Counted from the stretch's first letter, positions 34,086 through 43,097 are shown. The stretch is 64,000 bases of DNA from CAIVAT01 sp037133475 (GCA_037133475.1 JBAXOB010000006.1:1-64000); one strand, 5' to 3'. Notes: a model not told the origin generated them from the letters alone. Translations and numbers: made by a program.

Positions 34086-35384
34086 TTATTTCGATTTTCC
34101 AAGGTATTCTTCATAGGCTCCCATGTCCAGCAACCCATGACCCGAAAAGTTGAAGAGGATTGTTTTTGCCACCCCCTCCTCTTTTGCAGCAAGGGCTTCG
34201 GTAATCACCTGGGCAATTGCATGGGCTGTTTCTGGGGCGGGTATCATCCCTTCAGCCCTTGAAAACATCACGGCGGCCCTGAAACTGTCGGCCTGTTCCA
34301 CGGAGCGGGCTTCCACCAGCCTGTCTTTCAGCAGCTGACTGACGATGGCGCCGGCCCCGTGGTATCTCAGTCCGCCGGCATGTATGGCGGGAGGGATAAA
34401 TTTGTGCCCCAGGGTATACATGGGGATCAGCGGGGTCATCCCCGCAGTATCGCCAAAATCGTATTCAAATTTTCCCTTCGTCAGTTTTGGACAGGAGGCC
34501 GATTCAACAGCAATGCAACGGGTGTGTTTTCCTTCAGAAAAATTATATCGCAGGAAAGGAAATGCGAGTCCCCCGAAGTTCGACCCCCCGCCAAAGGGCC
34601 CGATCACCAGGTCGGGAAAATCACCTGTCATTTCAAGCTGTTTCAGCGATTCCAGGCCGATGATGGTCTGGTGAAGCAACACATGGTTCAGCACACTTCC
34701 CAGTGAATATTTGGTATCTTCGTTCATGGCAGCCACCTCTATGGCCTCCGAAATTGCCACCCCGAGGCTTCCCGGGCAGCCGGGATCCTCCGCCAGGAAC
34801 ATCCTCCCGGCGTTTGTCTGGTCGCTTGGAGAAGCAATTACCTGGCCATTCCATAAATTCATCATGGTTTTCCGGTAGGGCTTCTGGTGAAAGCTCACTT
34901 TGACCATGAACACTTTACATTCAATGCCAAAGAAATTGGTGGCAAAACTCAGGGCGCTGCCCCACTGGCCGGCGCCGGTTTCGGTTGTCATCTTCTTTAC
35001 CCCCTGCTTGTAATTGTAGTATGCCTGCGGAATGGCAGTGTTTGGCTTGTGCGATCCCGGGGGACTGACACTTTCGTTCTTGTAATAGATCTTTGCAGGC
35101 GTATCCAGCATCTTTTCAAGGTTATAAGCCCTGTGCAGAGGGGTTGGACGATAAAGCCGGTAGAGATCCAGCACCTGGTCAGGAATGTCGATATACCGTT
35201 CGGTTGACATCTCCTGTTCAATCAAGGCCGTTGGGAATAGGGGTTCAAGGTCGGCCGGCGTGACGGGCTGTTTGGTGCCCGGGTGGAGCAATGGGAGCAG
35301 GGGATTGGGCATATCTGCCTGGATATTATACCACTGTGCTGGCATTTCACTTTCGTTGAGCTGGATTTTTCTAATCTTGGACAT
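34086..35384 (-). CDS. trpB: Tryptophan synthase beta chain, TrpB2 type
   Basis: 432 residues, longer than TrpB1 and typical of the TrpB2 subgroup, which works without TrpA. The PLP lysine is K113 in PGSHKPNTA; ETGAGQWGSA and the phosphate-binding GGGSNFGG near 262 are present. It makes tryptophan from indole and serine, or may salvage indole. No other trp gene is nearby. A 22-codon frame and a terminator hairpin lie directly upstream, a possible attenuator. Confidence 0.93.
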   Translation of the reverse strand: MSKIRKIQLNESEMPAQWYNIQADMPNPLLPLLHPGTKQPVTPADLEPLFPTALIEQEMSTERYIDIPDQVLDLYRLYRPTPLHRAYNLEKMLDTPAKIYYKNESVSPPGSHKPNTAIPQAYYNYKQGVKKMTTETGAGQWGSALSFATNFFGIECKVFMVKVSFHQKPYRKTMMNLWNGQVIASPSDQTNAGRMFLAEDPGCPGSLGVAISEAIEVAAMNEDTKYSLGSVLNHVLLHQTIIGLESLKQLEMTGDFPDLVIGPFGGGSNFGGLAFPFLRYNFSEGKHTRCIAVESASCPKLTKGKFEYDFGDTAGMTPLIPMYTLGHKFIPPAIHAGGLRYHGAGAIVSQLLKDRLVEARSVEQADSFRAAVMFSRAEGMIPAPETAHAIAQVITEALAAKEEGVAKTILFNFSGHGLLDMGAYEEYLGKSK

Positions 35385-35385
35385 G

Positions 35386-35454
35386 TTACGATGGTTTTAG
35401 GGTTAAAAAAAAGTGGCTCGCCATTCCATGCCGGCAAACCACTTTCTGTAACAT
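35386..35454 (-). CDS. Possible 22-residue leader peptide of trpB2
   Basis: An ATG frame of 22 codons (MLQKVVCRHG then MASHFFLTLKPS) that ends one base before the trpB2 ATG. It overlaps the whole hairpin at 35405-35445, so a translating ribosome would open that terminator. It has no Trp codon, so a classic Trp attenuator is unlikely. It may be chance; the exact fit with hairpin and start codon is the only support. Confidence 0.3.
   Translation of the reverse strand: MLQKVVCRHGMASHFFLTLKPS
35405..35445 (-). terminator. Terminator-like hairpin just before trpB2
   Basis: On the minus strand AAAGTGGTTTGCC pairs with GGCGAGCCACTTT (13 pairs including two G-U) and runs into eight T. It ends about 20 bases before the trpB2 ATG, so it must be read through, or start sites lie below it, for trpB2 to be made. 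Confidence 0.65.
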
Positions 35455-35455
35455 G

Positions 35456-35491
35456 AAAAAAGGCCTGCCGTTTGTAAACAGCAAGCCTTTT
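35456..35491 (-). terminator. Terminator after the aldehyde:ferredoxin oxidoreductase gene
   Basis: Minus-strand stem of about 13 pairs (AAGGC ... GCCTT with two G-U) followed by six T. It lies about 200 bases past the oxidoreductase stop and just above the second hairpin. The spacer 35492-35690 holds nothing else I can support. Confidence 0.7.
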
Positions 35492-35690
35492 AGTTTTTGT
35501 GTAAAATAAAGGAAACTCTGATGTTTACGTTCTGTTTTTTACAGAACGCCACCAGCAAAATTTACAGGTTGTATAGAATCCGGTATACATGGAATCTGAT
35601 TTATATCATTTCTAAACTGGCTGCAAACATAAACAAATTAATATTCAATCTGAGAATGTTTCTGAAATTAAACAGTTTCTCAACTGATTC

Positions 35691-37850
35691 TTACTGCAAA
35701 GGCGTTATTACGGCAAGAAGTTCCGGTAAATCCATTCCCAGTTTTTCCAGGTGTTCGATTTTGGGCACCCCGTTTTTATTCCAGCCACGGCGCTCATAAA
35801 CCGCGTCGAGGAGCTGTTCGTAACGGTTTTCGCGGTAAGCGCGAAGTACCTTCATCTTCTCCTCCGTTGTTTTTCCGGCAGGATCAAAATTAACCTGTTC
35901 GAGTAACTGTTTGTCATAGCGTTCGGCGCGTGATTCATATTCCTCGCGGGTAACAGGTCCGCAGGCGCGGTAGGGCTGGGCGTCGTGAAGACGAAGTCCT
36001 TTTCCCTGGCGGATGTTGAAGATGCGCTGGAAGTTATACACCCGTTCCGACATGCGTATGATATCATGCTTGTTGATCGATGATCCGGTAACGGCATTGA
36101 AAATGGTCACATAGTTGTCGACATGCTGCGGAACCTTTGCCGGTTCTGCCTGCTGGGCATTGTCTTCCGGTTCGACATCATTCCATGGGAGTTTGCAGAA
36201 ACCTGCAAGCCCGAACCAGGTACGGAACATGGGAAAATAGTGAAGGGCCTCGGCTTTCTTTTCAAAGGTTGGGATCTGGTTATTTACCATATCCATGAAG
36301 ATCAGCCAGGCTTCGTCGTGTTGCGGGCCTTTGTTGGTCATGGCGTAACCGCCCTGCTGGGCGAGGGATTCCTTGGAAACATACTGCGAATATTCCAAAC
36401 CTTTGTTTTCCATGCCGATATCCTGCATGAAGGATGCGTCGCCCCATCCGTTCTTTGCAAAGAGCTCTTTCATCTTGTGAACGCCCAGTCCGGCAGTCAC
36501 GCCGAAACCTTCGCCGCGCGACAACTGGTGGAGCAGCTCCATGGCAGCATCGGCGTTGCCGAAGTTCAGCTTCAGTCCGCCTGTCCGTTCTTCGTTCAGG
36601 ATACCGTTTTCGTAACATTCCATCACGAACCCGAGGATACTGCCCCAGCTGATGGTGCAGATGCCATAGGTATCGCAGTAAAAGTTGGCTTCGATGGTGA
36701 AGTCGGGATTGAAAATCCCGGCTATGGAACCCAGCGAGGAGGTCGTTTCATATTCAGGACCGTCAACAATCACCTTGTCGCCCTTGTAGGGCCCTGAACG
36801 GAGTTCATAGTTGTCGACGCCCTTGGCGCAGGCCATGTTGCAGCCAACCCAGCACCCGTCGGGGACACCCTGGGTAAAGAATGATTTCCACACATCTCCG
36901 CTGATTTTAACGGCATCGGGATGGCTCCCGAACTTGAAATTGTTGACAGGAAGGAGGTCGTAATCGTTCATGACGAGGGTAAGGTGAGCCGTTCCCTTCG
37001 AGCGCATTTCGCACTGCTTGTCATCAAGGTCGCGCATCTCCTTGTTAAAGGTGCGGCCGCGCTCCTGGATGGCCTCCATATTCACTACATTGTTCCGGTT
37101 CCCGCCGATGGTCTTCACGTGAGCCACGATCGCCTTGATCTTCTTGTCGCGCAGCACGGTTCCGATTCCTCCGCGTCCGGCCTGTTTCAGCCTGACTTTT
37201 TTGCGTTTGATATCGTAGAAGCTGAAGTTGAGCATCCCGATCAGGGAATGTTCAGCCGCTGTCCCGGCCGATACGACCGAAACATTATATTTGTCCTTTT
37301 CATTTCCCGGAACGGCCATCATGTCGTGCAGCTCTTCGGCAAGCACGTGGCTGTCGGAGGGCAGGTCGCCGGCTTCGTAAATCTCGATGATTTCACGTTC
37401 CTCTTCAAACAGCACCAGCACCTCCTGGTCCGATTTTCCCTGGATCTCCAGGGCGTCGAATCCGCAGAATTTAAGGAAGGGACCGAAGAACCCGCCGACA
37501 TTCGAATCGACGACGATATCGGTCTGGGGGCTGATAGCGCAACAGATGGCCTTGCCGCTACCCGAATACTGTGTAATCCCGCAGCAGGGACCGCCGGAAA
37601 TGACGATCTCGTTCTCCGGATCACTCCAACGGGTTTCAGGTTTGGTGGCATCCCACAGCAACCGCAGGTCAAAGCCCTTGCCCCCTGTGAATTTTTCCTT
37701 CATCTCGGCCGGTACGGGTTTTTCCCTGATGGTACGATCGCCGACGTTGATGTAAATGGTACGGTTGTTATAGCCTTTTTCAATCGGCGCCCATGTGTAT
37801 TTGTACTGGGCAAGCAACTTGTGCGTTTTCGTGAAATCTTCGAATGTCAT
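35691..37850 (-). CDS. Aldehyde:ferredoxin oxidoreductase-family tungsto/molybdoenzyme
   Basis: 719 residues. The N-terminal AOR domain begins near 28 with NRTIYINVGDRTI and has GGKGFDLRLLWD. The pterin/metal region continues to about 230. The Fe-S cluster cysteines start at GCWVGCNMAC near 333-342 with a further Cys farther on. It is longer than classical AOR (about 610), by an N-terminal extension and insertions. AORs oxidise aldehydes to acids, or the reverse, using ferredoxin and a W- or Mo-bis-pterin. The molybdopterin operon at 24.7-28.7 kb would supply the cofactor. It is monocistronic with a palindrome at the promoter. Confidence 0.9.
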   Translation of the reverse strand: MTFEDFTKTHKLLAQYKYTWAPIEKGYNNRTIYINVGDRTIREKPVPAEMKEKFTGGKGFDLRLLWDATKPETRWSDPENEIVISGGPCCGITQYSGSGKAICCAISPQTDIVVDSNVGGFFGPFLKFCGFDALEIQGKSDQEVLVLFEEEREIIEIYEAGDLPSDSHVLAEELHDMMAVPGNEKDKYNVSVVSAGTAAEHSLIGMLNFSFYDIKRKKVRLKQAGRGGIGTVLRDKKIKAIVAHVKTIGGNRNNVVNMEAIQERGRTFNKEMRDLDDKQCEMRSKGTAHLTLVMNDYDLLPVNNFKFGSHPDAVKISGDVWKSFFTQGVPDGCWVGCNMACAKGVDNYELRSGPYKGDKVIVDGPEYETTSSLGSIAGIFNPDFTIEANFYCDTYGICTISWGSILGFVMECYENGILNEERTGGLKLNFGNADAAMELLHQLSRGEGFGVTAGLGVHKMKELFAKNGWGDASFMQDIGMENKGLEYSQYVSKESLAQQGGYAMTNKGPQHDEAWLIFMDMVNNQIPTFEKKAEALHYFPMFRTWFGLAGFCKLPWNDVEPEDNAQQAEPAKVPQHVDNYVTIFNAVTGSSINKHDIIRMSERVYNFQRIFNIRQGKGLRLHDAQPYRACGPVTREEYESRAERYDKQLLEQVNFDPAGKTTEEKMKVLRAYRENRYEQLLDAVYERRGWNKNGVPKIEHLEKLGMDLPELLAVITPLQ

Positions 37851-37872
37851 AGCCGTTCGTTTGTTTTGTGAA

Positions 37873-37893
37873 TTCGTTAACGAAACAAAAATA
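37873..37893 (-). promoter_or_regulatory. Promoter and palindrome for the aldehyde:ferredoxin oxidoreductase gene
   Basis: Minus strand TATTTTTG (37886-37893) matches the -7 element; immediately downstream lies the perfect palindrome TTCGTTAACGAA (37873-37884), at the expected transcription start, suggesting repressor control. Confidence 0.55.
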
Positions 37894-38027
37894 TAAAAAA
37901 AAACGGTTGTAAATACCGATCAATCAAAAAGATCGATAGGTTTTCTTCTGCATATCGGAACAGTTTAAATCGAGAATCGCACCTTCAAAATCTCCTCAAC
38001 AACTCCCTCCTCCAAATCCCCTTTCTA

Positions 38028-38069
38028 TTGCCTGCTGCCTGTTGCCAGTTGCCTGCTGCCTATTGCCTG
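38028..38069. repeat. Six tandem 7-base units at the carboxyltransferase stop
   Basis: Units of the form YTGCCTR or TTGCCAG occupy 38028-38069 without spacing and end one base before the stop codon of the carboxyltransferase gene (38071-38073). Not a CRISPR array. Confidence 0.85.
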
Positions 38070-38070
38070 T

Positions 38071-39807
38071 TTACGATCTTCCCAGGTCCTCCTCCTCCGG
38101 GAAGGAGAGTTCATGCCAGCTGTAGAGTCCTTCAAGAAGGCGGTCGCGTTTTTCCTGCGGACTTAACCGGTCGTATGCCTCCCTTGCCTCGCGGGCCTTA
38201 CGGCGTTTTTCCTCCTCGATCTGGTGGATGTTTTCGGTATATTTTTCCTCCACACATTTCTGGAGGAAATCGCGGGCAACGGTGGGGAAGAGTTCGAGCA
38301 ACAGCTCATCTTTTTCATTATCGGCTAATTTCATCTCGCCGTATTCCTCGAAGATGGTGTTTTCTTGTTTCTTATAGTTTTTGGTATCGTAAGGTGTCTC
38401 TTCCCTAACGCCGGTGAGCTGTTCCCTGAAATCGGGGTCAACCGGGATCGGCGTCCTGCCGTAGATGCCTTTGACCAGGTTCACGAACTGGATCGACTTG
38501 GTGGTGAAGTAGGGGAGGTCTTTGTTTTCGTCGATCACGCAATTCACCGCCTGGACGCCGACAATCTGGCTGGTAGGGGTCACAAGGGGCGGGCATCCCG
38601 ATTTGATGCGCACCAGCGGCACCAGTTCCAGCACCCGTGGCAGGAGGTGGTCCATCTTGAGCTGCTTGAGCTGGGCGTGCATGTTGGTGTACATGCCGCC
38701 GGGGATCTCGGCTCTCTTAACGGCTTCGTCGGGTTCGGGGAATTGAAAATATTTTTCAATTTCGAGGCAGGCTGCCAGCAACTCATCCTCCCGGTCATGT
38801 TTGGCCATATAAATAGCCTTGACAAAGAGCTTGTTGATATGCTTCGGTAATTTATCTTTGGTAAAATCAAAATCAACGGGGAAAATCGTACAGGTGTCGA
38901 ATTCCGACAGTTCCTGCCGGATGGTCTTCAACTCCCTGTCGATGGCCACAACGGCATCGGGATTTACCCCGGTATCGATGCCCAGTTTGTCGCAAAAAAT
39001 ATGGATCAGTTCATAGGCCGGGGCCGCAGGACCGCCTGCGAAATTCCAGATGTTGGTGTCGACGATATCAACCCCGTTGACAATCGCCGCCAGCACCGAA
39101 GCAAGGCCGTATCCCGGCGTACAGTGGGTGTGAAAGTCGATCGGCACCCTTACCTCGGCTTTGAGCCGGCGGATGAGTTTCCCGGTTTGCAGCGGGGAGA
39201 TAAGCCCGGCCATGTCTTTGATGGAAATCATGTCGGCGCCGAGCGCCTCCAGTTGCCTGGCCTTCTCAACGAAATAGTCGATGGTGAAAATATCGTGCGG
39301 CAACGCCTTGAAATGAATCCATGACCTGAATTTCTGCTTGGTGGAAAATTTCGGATCCACGGTGAAGCTGATGGCGCAATCGGCCATCCCCCCGTTTTGT
39401 TTGACATATTTGATGGTGGATTTCATATTTTCCACATCATTGAGGGCATCGAAGATCCGCATGATCCCGATCCCCGACTGGACGGCAAGCCTGTTAAATC
39501 CTTCAATAACCTCTTCAGGATAGGGGTTATAACCAAAGAGGTTTCTTCCCCTCGACAGCGCTGTAAGTTTCGAAACATCCCCCACCGCACTTTTGATCTT
39601 TTCAAGCCGAACCCAGGGATTTTCCGAAAGGTACCTCATGATCGAATCGGGAACAGCTCCTCCCCAAACCTCCATGGCGTAAAAGTGAGCATCTTTATAG
39701 AAAGGCAGAACACGATCAACCTGTTCCTGGGTCATCCGGGTAGCAAAGAGGGATTGCTGACCATCGCGCAGGGTAAGATCCCTGATCTTCAACGTACTTC
39801 TCGACAT
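38071..39807 (-). CDS. Biotin-dependent carboxyltransferase subunit (OadA/PycB type)
   Basis: 578 residues. DRDGQQS-type start TLRDGQQSL at 12-20, DMISIKDMAGL near 195, the metal site HTHCTPG near 227, and the PYC/OAD conserved C-terminal region. This module moves a carboxyl group between carboxybiotin and pyruvate. The C-terminal biotin domain of full OadA is absent: the protein ends in a Glu/Arg-rich helix, and no biotin carrier, carboxylase or Na-pump subunit is in the window. It must work with partners encoded elsewhere. Promoter and palindrome lie at 39821-39850. Confidence 0.88.
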   Translation of the reverse strand: MSRSTLKIRDLTLRDGQQSLFATRMTQEQVDRVLPFYKDAHFYAMEVWGGAVPDSIMRYLSENPWVRLEKIKSAVGDVSKLTALSRGRNLFGYNPYPEEVIEGFNRLAVQSGIGIMRIFDALNDVENMKSTIKYVKQNGGMADCAISFTVDPKFSTKQKFRSWIHFKALPHDIFTIDYFVEKARQLEALGADMISIKDMAGLISPLQTGKLIRRLKAEVRVPIDFHTHCTPGYGLASVLAAIVNGVDIVDTNIWNFAGGPAAPAYELIHIFCDKLGIDTGVNPDAVVAIDRELKTIRQELSEFDTCTIFPVDFDFTKDKLPKHINKLFVKAIYMAKHDREDELLAACLEIEKYFQFPEPDEAVKRAEIPGGMYTNMHAQLKQLKMDHLLPRVLELVPLVRIKSGCPPLVTPTSQIVGVQAVNCVIDENKDLPYFTTKSIQFVNLVKGIYGRTPIPVDPDFREQLTGVREETPYDTKNYKKQENTIFEEYGEMKLADNEKDELLLELFPTVARDFLQKCVEEKYTENIHQIEEEKRRKAREAREAYDRLSPQEKRDRLLEGLYSWHELSFPEEEDLGRS

Positions 39808-39820
39808 GTTGCGTTTTATG

Positions 39821-39850
39821 TGTTAAATATTTAACAGTAACGCAAAAGTA
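39821..39850 (-). promoter_or_regulatory. Promoter and palindrome for the carboxyltransferase gene
   Basis: Minus strand TACTTTTG (39843-39850) is the -7 element; the 16-base palindrome TGTTAAATATTTAACA (39821-39836) lies at the expected transcription start, a plausible operator. Confidence 0.55.
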
Positions 39851-40025
39851 GTGATTTCAGCAATCCAAAAATGGTAATTTCTGATTTATGGGATGTTTTT
39901 ATCAGGAAATTTATTACCGGGCGTCATGCCTGCAGTTGAAACGCATGGCAGTTGAAAAGCCCCGTGACCGCTGGTAAAGGGAAAAAATCGCTGCATAAAC
40001 CAGGAAAATCATGCTGGCGCAGGGG

Positions 40026-40733
40026 TTAACCTTCGTCGACAGAATGATGATGGTGCCGGTGCCGGCGGCTGTGTTTCGAATGACTGCGGGGGGTGCGGAA
40101 AAAATAGATGAGTGCAGGAATCCCTGCTGCCATCAGGGCAATCCCGCCGGCAATCATCGTTACTTCCTGCCCGTCGAGATGGTTACCCGGTTTAAGATCA
40201 TTCACCATGTACCCGGCAACCCAGAAAAACACCAGGTACAACTGGAAGAAGGTCAACATCTTCAGGAACTTCAACTGCGATTTCTTGACAAACCATTCAT
40301 GGGAAATATGCATGTTGAGGTTTTTCAGGAGGTTGTGATAGAAAATAATGGAAAAAAGCACCAGCAGATCTTCGACAAAACCATGCGAAAAGAGAGATTT
40401 TTCAGTTACAATGGTGCCTGAAAAGAGGGCTACGAAAAAACTGTCGGCCCAATGCCAGATATTGGCCATCACCATCAGGACCAGGCATACCATGGAGAGA
40501 AAAACGCCAAACTGGAACTTCCTGATCTTTGACACGGTCAACACAATGAGACAAAGGGCTCCCAGAGTAGCCACCTTGGTCCCGCTGTGAAAAATTTTGG
40601 CAACAACGATCAAGGTGATGGCCAGGGTGATAAAAAGGGCCGGTTTTAAATAGTTTATATACAGGTCTGTGTGGAAAATCCTGTTACGTGAACGCGAAGT
40701 CCGGTGGGTTGTTGATGTAAAGGGTTCAGCCAT
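40026..40733 (-). CDS. Unknown membrane protein with His-rich tail
   Basis: 235 residues. About six hydrophobic helices between residues 30 and 215, including two close pairs at about 30-75 and 78-105. The C-terminal tail has SKHSRRHRHHHHS, basic and able to bind metal. The N-terminus is polar with Arg/Ser and lies presumably in the cytoplasm. I do not recognise the family. It follows the repeat protein gene by 14 bases in the same direction, so the two are probably co-transcribed. Confidence 0.65.
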   Translation of the reverse strand: MAEPFTSTTHRTSRSRNRIFHTDLYINYLKPALFITLAITLIVVAKIFHSGTKVATLGALCLIVLTVSKIRKFQFGVFLSMVCLVLMVMANIWHWADSFFVALFSGTIVTEKSLFSHGFVEDLLVLFSIIFYHNLLKNLNMHISHEWFVKKSQLKFLKMLTFFQLYLVFFWVAGYMVNDLKPGNHLDGQEVTMIAGGIALMAAGIPALIYFFRTPRSHSKHSRRHRHHHHSVDEG

Positions 40734-40747
40734 AACTTAGTATTTCT

Positions 40748-41746
40748 TTAGTTTTCAGGATCTTCGAGCCTGTTTTTTAATTCCTCTTTTTCAATTTCGA
40801 GATCGGCAATCTGCCGGTATTTTTGTTCAATATTACGTTTAATTGAAGTTATCCGTGCTTCAACCCCAACCATCACATCGTTATCTTTCCCCGAAGATAC
40901 CAGGATCTCCCGGTGATCTTCAAGTTCTGCAAGATAGGCTTTATCTTTTTTCAGCGCTTCACCCAGTTCGAAAATGTCAGCCGAAAGCCGTGAAAGGGTA
41001 AATTGCATTTTAACTTCCCAGTTCTTCTTTTTATACCTGAAAAACTCATCCAGTCGTTTTCCAAGGATGTCAAAGGCTGTCTGAAGCCTTGAATAAAGTT
41101 CCTCGCGTTGTTCATGAACCATTTTCAGGCCTTTGAATTCTGCCTGGATCTTTTTTAAAAACTTGCGCGTCTCCTTATATTCATGCGTCTCCTCTGCCTG
41201 GGCAAGTCCCTTGTCCACGAGCGCTTTCAACCGGAGGTAGTTCTGCCGGGATTCCTGTTCGAAAAGGTGCCGTTCCTCCTCCCTTCTTGATTTAATCGTC
41301 TCGAAAGCGCCCTGGAGCTTGCCAAATAATTCGTCGCGGTGTTCCCTGAGAAGCCTGGAACCCTTAACCCGGTTTTGCACAACAAGCAGAAAATCCCACG
41401 CCTCCCTTGAGTTTTCATCCAAAGCCGCCATCACCGATGCCTTCTCAACCTCTGGCTTTAATTCCTCATAATTTGACAAGGCCGTAAGTTCAAAATCCAG
41501 CCGTTCATCCTCGATTTTTTTATTCACGGCTGCAAAGGCATCCTGCAGCCTGGTATAAAGCTCTTCCCTGTCTTCCCTGCGGAGTTGCAACCCTTTAAAA
41601 TGGTTCTGGACCTCTATCAGGAAGCCTTTTGCCTCCCGCAGTTCGTTAGCCCGACCGGATGCGGCAAGCCCATCTTCCAGGATATCTTTAAGTTTCAGGT
41701 AATTCTGATACAGCCCTTCGTCACGGTTTTTATCCGGTTCCATCAT
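40748..41746 (-). CDS. Helical protein with three 77-residue repeats (DUF349-like)
   Basis: 332 residues from ATG 41746; a TTG 15 bases upstream is less likely. Residues about 15-91, 92-168 and 169-245 are three copies of the same helical unit, each exactly 77 residues and beginning NYxxLK, with the core pattern FKGLxxxxExREELYxRLQxAF. The remainder (about 246-332) is a long coiled coil. The unit is reminiscent of DUF349 helical repeats. No enzyme motif is seen; it is probably a scaffold or binding protein acting with the membrane protein encoded just downstream. Confidence 0.7.
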   Translation of the reverse strand: MMEPDKNRDEGLYQNYLKLKDILEDGLAASGRANELREAKGFLIEVQNHFKGLQLRREDREELYTRLQDAFAAVNKKIEDERLDFELTALSNYEELKPEVEKASVMAALDENSREAWDFLLVVQNRVKGSRLLREHRDELFGKLQGAFETIKSRREEERHLFEQESRQNYLRLKALVDKGLAQAEETHEYKETRKFLKKIQAEFKGLKMVHEQREELYSRLQTAFDILGKRLDEFFRYKKKNWEVKMQFTLSRLSADIFELGEALKKDKAYLAELEDHREILVSSGKDNDVMVGVEARITSIKRNIEQKYRQIADLEIEKEELKNRLEDPEN

Positions 41747-41876
41747 GCCAAATTGGATCAACTACTAGGTTTTGGTTGAGGATGTAAATTTAGTCCAGAT
41801 TCAGGTAATTCCAAATATTTATGGTGTTATCTTTTTCGAAGACATTTATTACCTTCACGGGCTAAATTGAACATCT

Positions 41877-43097
41877 ATGTCAAAGATGCCGCTGCTGAAA
41901 AACCATGATGGTAAAAACTACCTAATTCCCTTTATCCTGCTGACCTCCCTCTTCTTTCTCTGGGGATTTGCGCACGGTTTGCTGGATGTGCTGAACAAGC
42001 ATTTCCAGGAACTGCTTCATGTGACACGTGCTGAATCGGGACTGGTTCAGTTCTCGGTTTACGGGGGTTATTTCCTGGCAGCCCTTCCAGCCGGGTATTT
42101 CATGAACCGCTTCGGGTACAAGCGGGGAATCGTGTTCGGGCTTTTCCTTTATGCCACAGGCGCCTTTCTGTTTTATCCTGCCGCCCAGGCACAGTCATTC
42201 TGGCCCTTCCTGGCCGCGTTGTTAATCATCGCCTTTGGACTTGCCTTCCTGGAAACAGCCGCCAATCCTTATGTGTCGGTGCTGGGGCCCGTGGAAGGGG
42301 CTGAACGGAGGTTGAATTTGTCCCAGTCCTTCAATGGGCTGGGCTGGATCTTCGGTCCGCTGACCGGCGGGCTGATCATTTTCGGGTTGCAGTCGTCGGG
42401 GGCCAATATGTTCTCTTCCATTTCCTGGCCATACCTGGGTGTTGGCCTGGTAGTTCTGCTGGTTGCCCTGTTTTTCATTCGCACACCGATGCCCGAGATA
42501 ATGGAGGAGGCTCTTCCCGGCAGCGGTGACAAGGGATACCGGGATTTGTTAAAGCACCCTCATTTCATCATGGCGGTGGTGGCCCAGTTTTTCTATGTGG
42601 CAGCCCAAACCGGCATCAACAGTTTTTTTATCAATTATACCACCGAAACCATATCCGGCATCAGCAACACCCGGGCGGCAATGATCCTTTCGTTTGGCGG
42701 AATGGGGCTTTTCTGGGCAGGAAGGCTTTCGGGGAGTTTCCTGATGCGTACGTTTCAGCCACATAGGCTGCTGACGGTGTATACCGGTATCTGTTTGCTC
42801 ATGATGACCCTTGTTATCCTGGGGCTTGGCTGGTTATCCGTTTCAGCCCTGTTTATCACCTATTTCTTTATGTCCATCATGTTCCCTACGATCTTTGTGC
42901 TTGGGCTGAAAGGGCTGGGGCCCCTTACGAAAAAAGGATCCTCGTTCCTGGTCATGGCAATCGTCGGCGGAGCCTTATGTCCCATGCTTATGGGCTATAT
43001 TGCCGACCACTCATCCATGCAGTGGGGGTTCACGGTTCCCATGGTGAGTTTTTTGTTCGTGCTATTCTACGGGGTTGCCGGGTATAAACCCAGATAG
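41877..43097 (+). CDS. fucP: L-fucose:proton symporter FucP-type permease
   Basis: 406 residues with 12 predicted membrane helices. The FucP start FLLTSLFFLWGFAHGLLDVLN-like segment carries the proton/sugar site, followed by the family stretch LAFLETAANPYVSVLGP near 125. It imports L-fucose (or a related sugar). It lies next to a mutarotase gene and upstream of the fucokinase/pyrophosphorylase gene, which makes fucose the likely substrate. Its 3' end overlaps the convergent mutarotase gene by 36 bases. Confidence 0.9.
   Translation: MSKMPLLKNHDGKNYLIPFILLTSLFFLWGFAHGLLDVLNKHFQELLHVTRAESGLVQFSVYGGYFLAALPAGYFMNRFGYKRGIVFGLFLYATGAFLFYPAAQAQSFWPFLAALLIIAFGLAFLETAANPYVSVLGPVEGAERRLNLSQSFNGLGWIFGPLTGGLIIFGLQSSGANMFSSISWPYLGVGLVVLLVALFFIRTPMPEIMEEALPGSGDKGYRDLLKHPHFIMAVVAQFFYVAAQTGINSFFINYTTETISGISNTRAAMILSFGGMGLFWAGRLSGSFLMRTFQPHRLLTVYTGICLLMMTLVILGLGWLSVSALFITYFFMSIMFPTIFVLGLKGLGPLTKKGSSFLVMAIVGGALCPMLMGYIADHSSMQWGFTVPMVSFLFVLFYGVAGYKPR

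Noticed and set aside
35386..35454. Classic tryptophan attenuator leader
   Set aside because: The 22-codon frame has no Trp codons. It is kept only as a possible leader of another kind.
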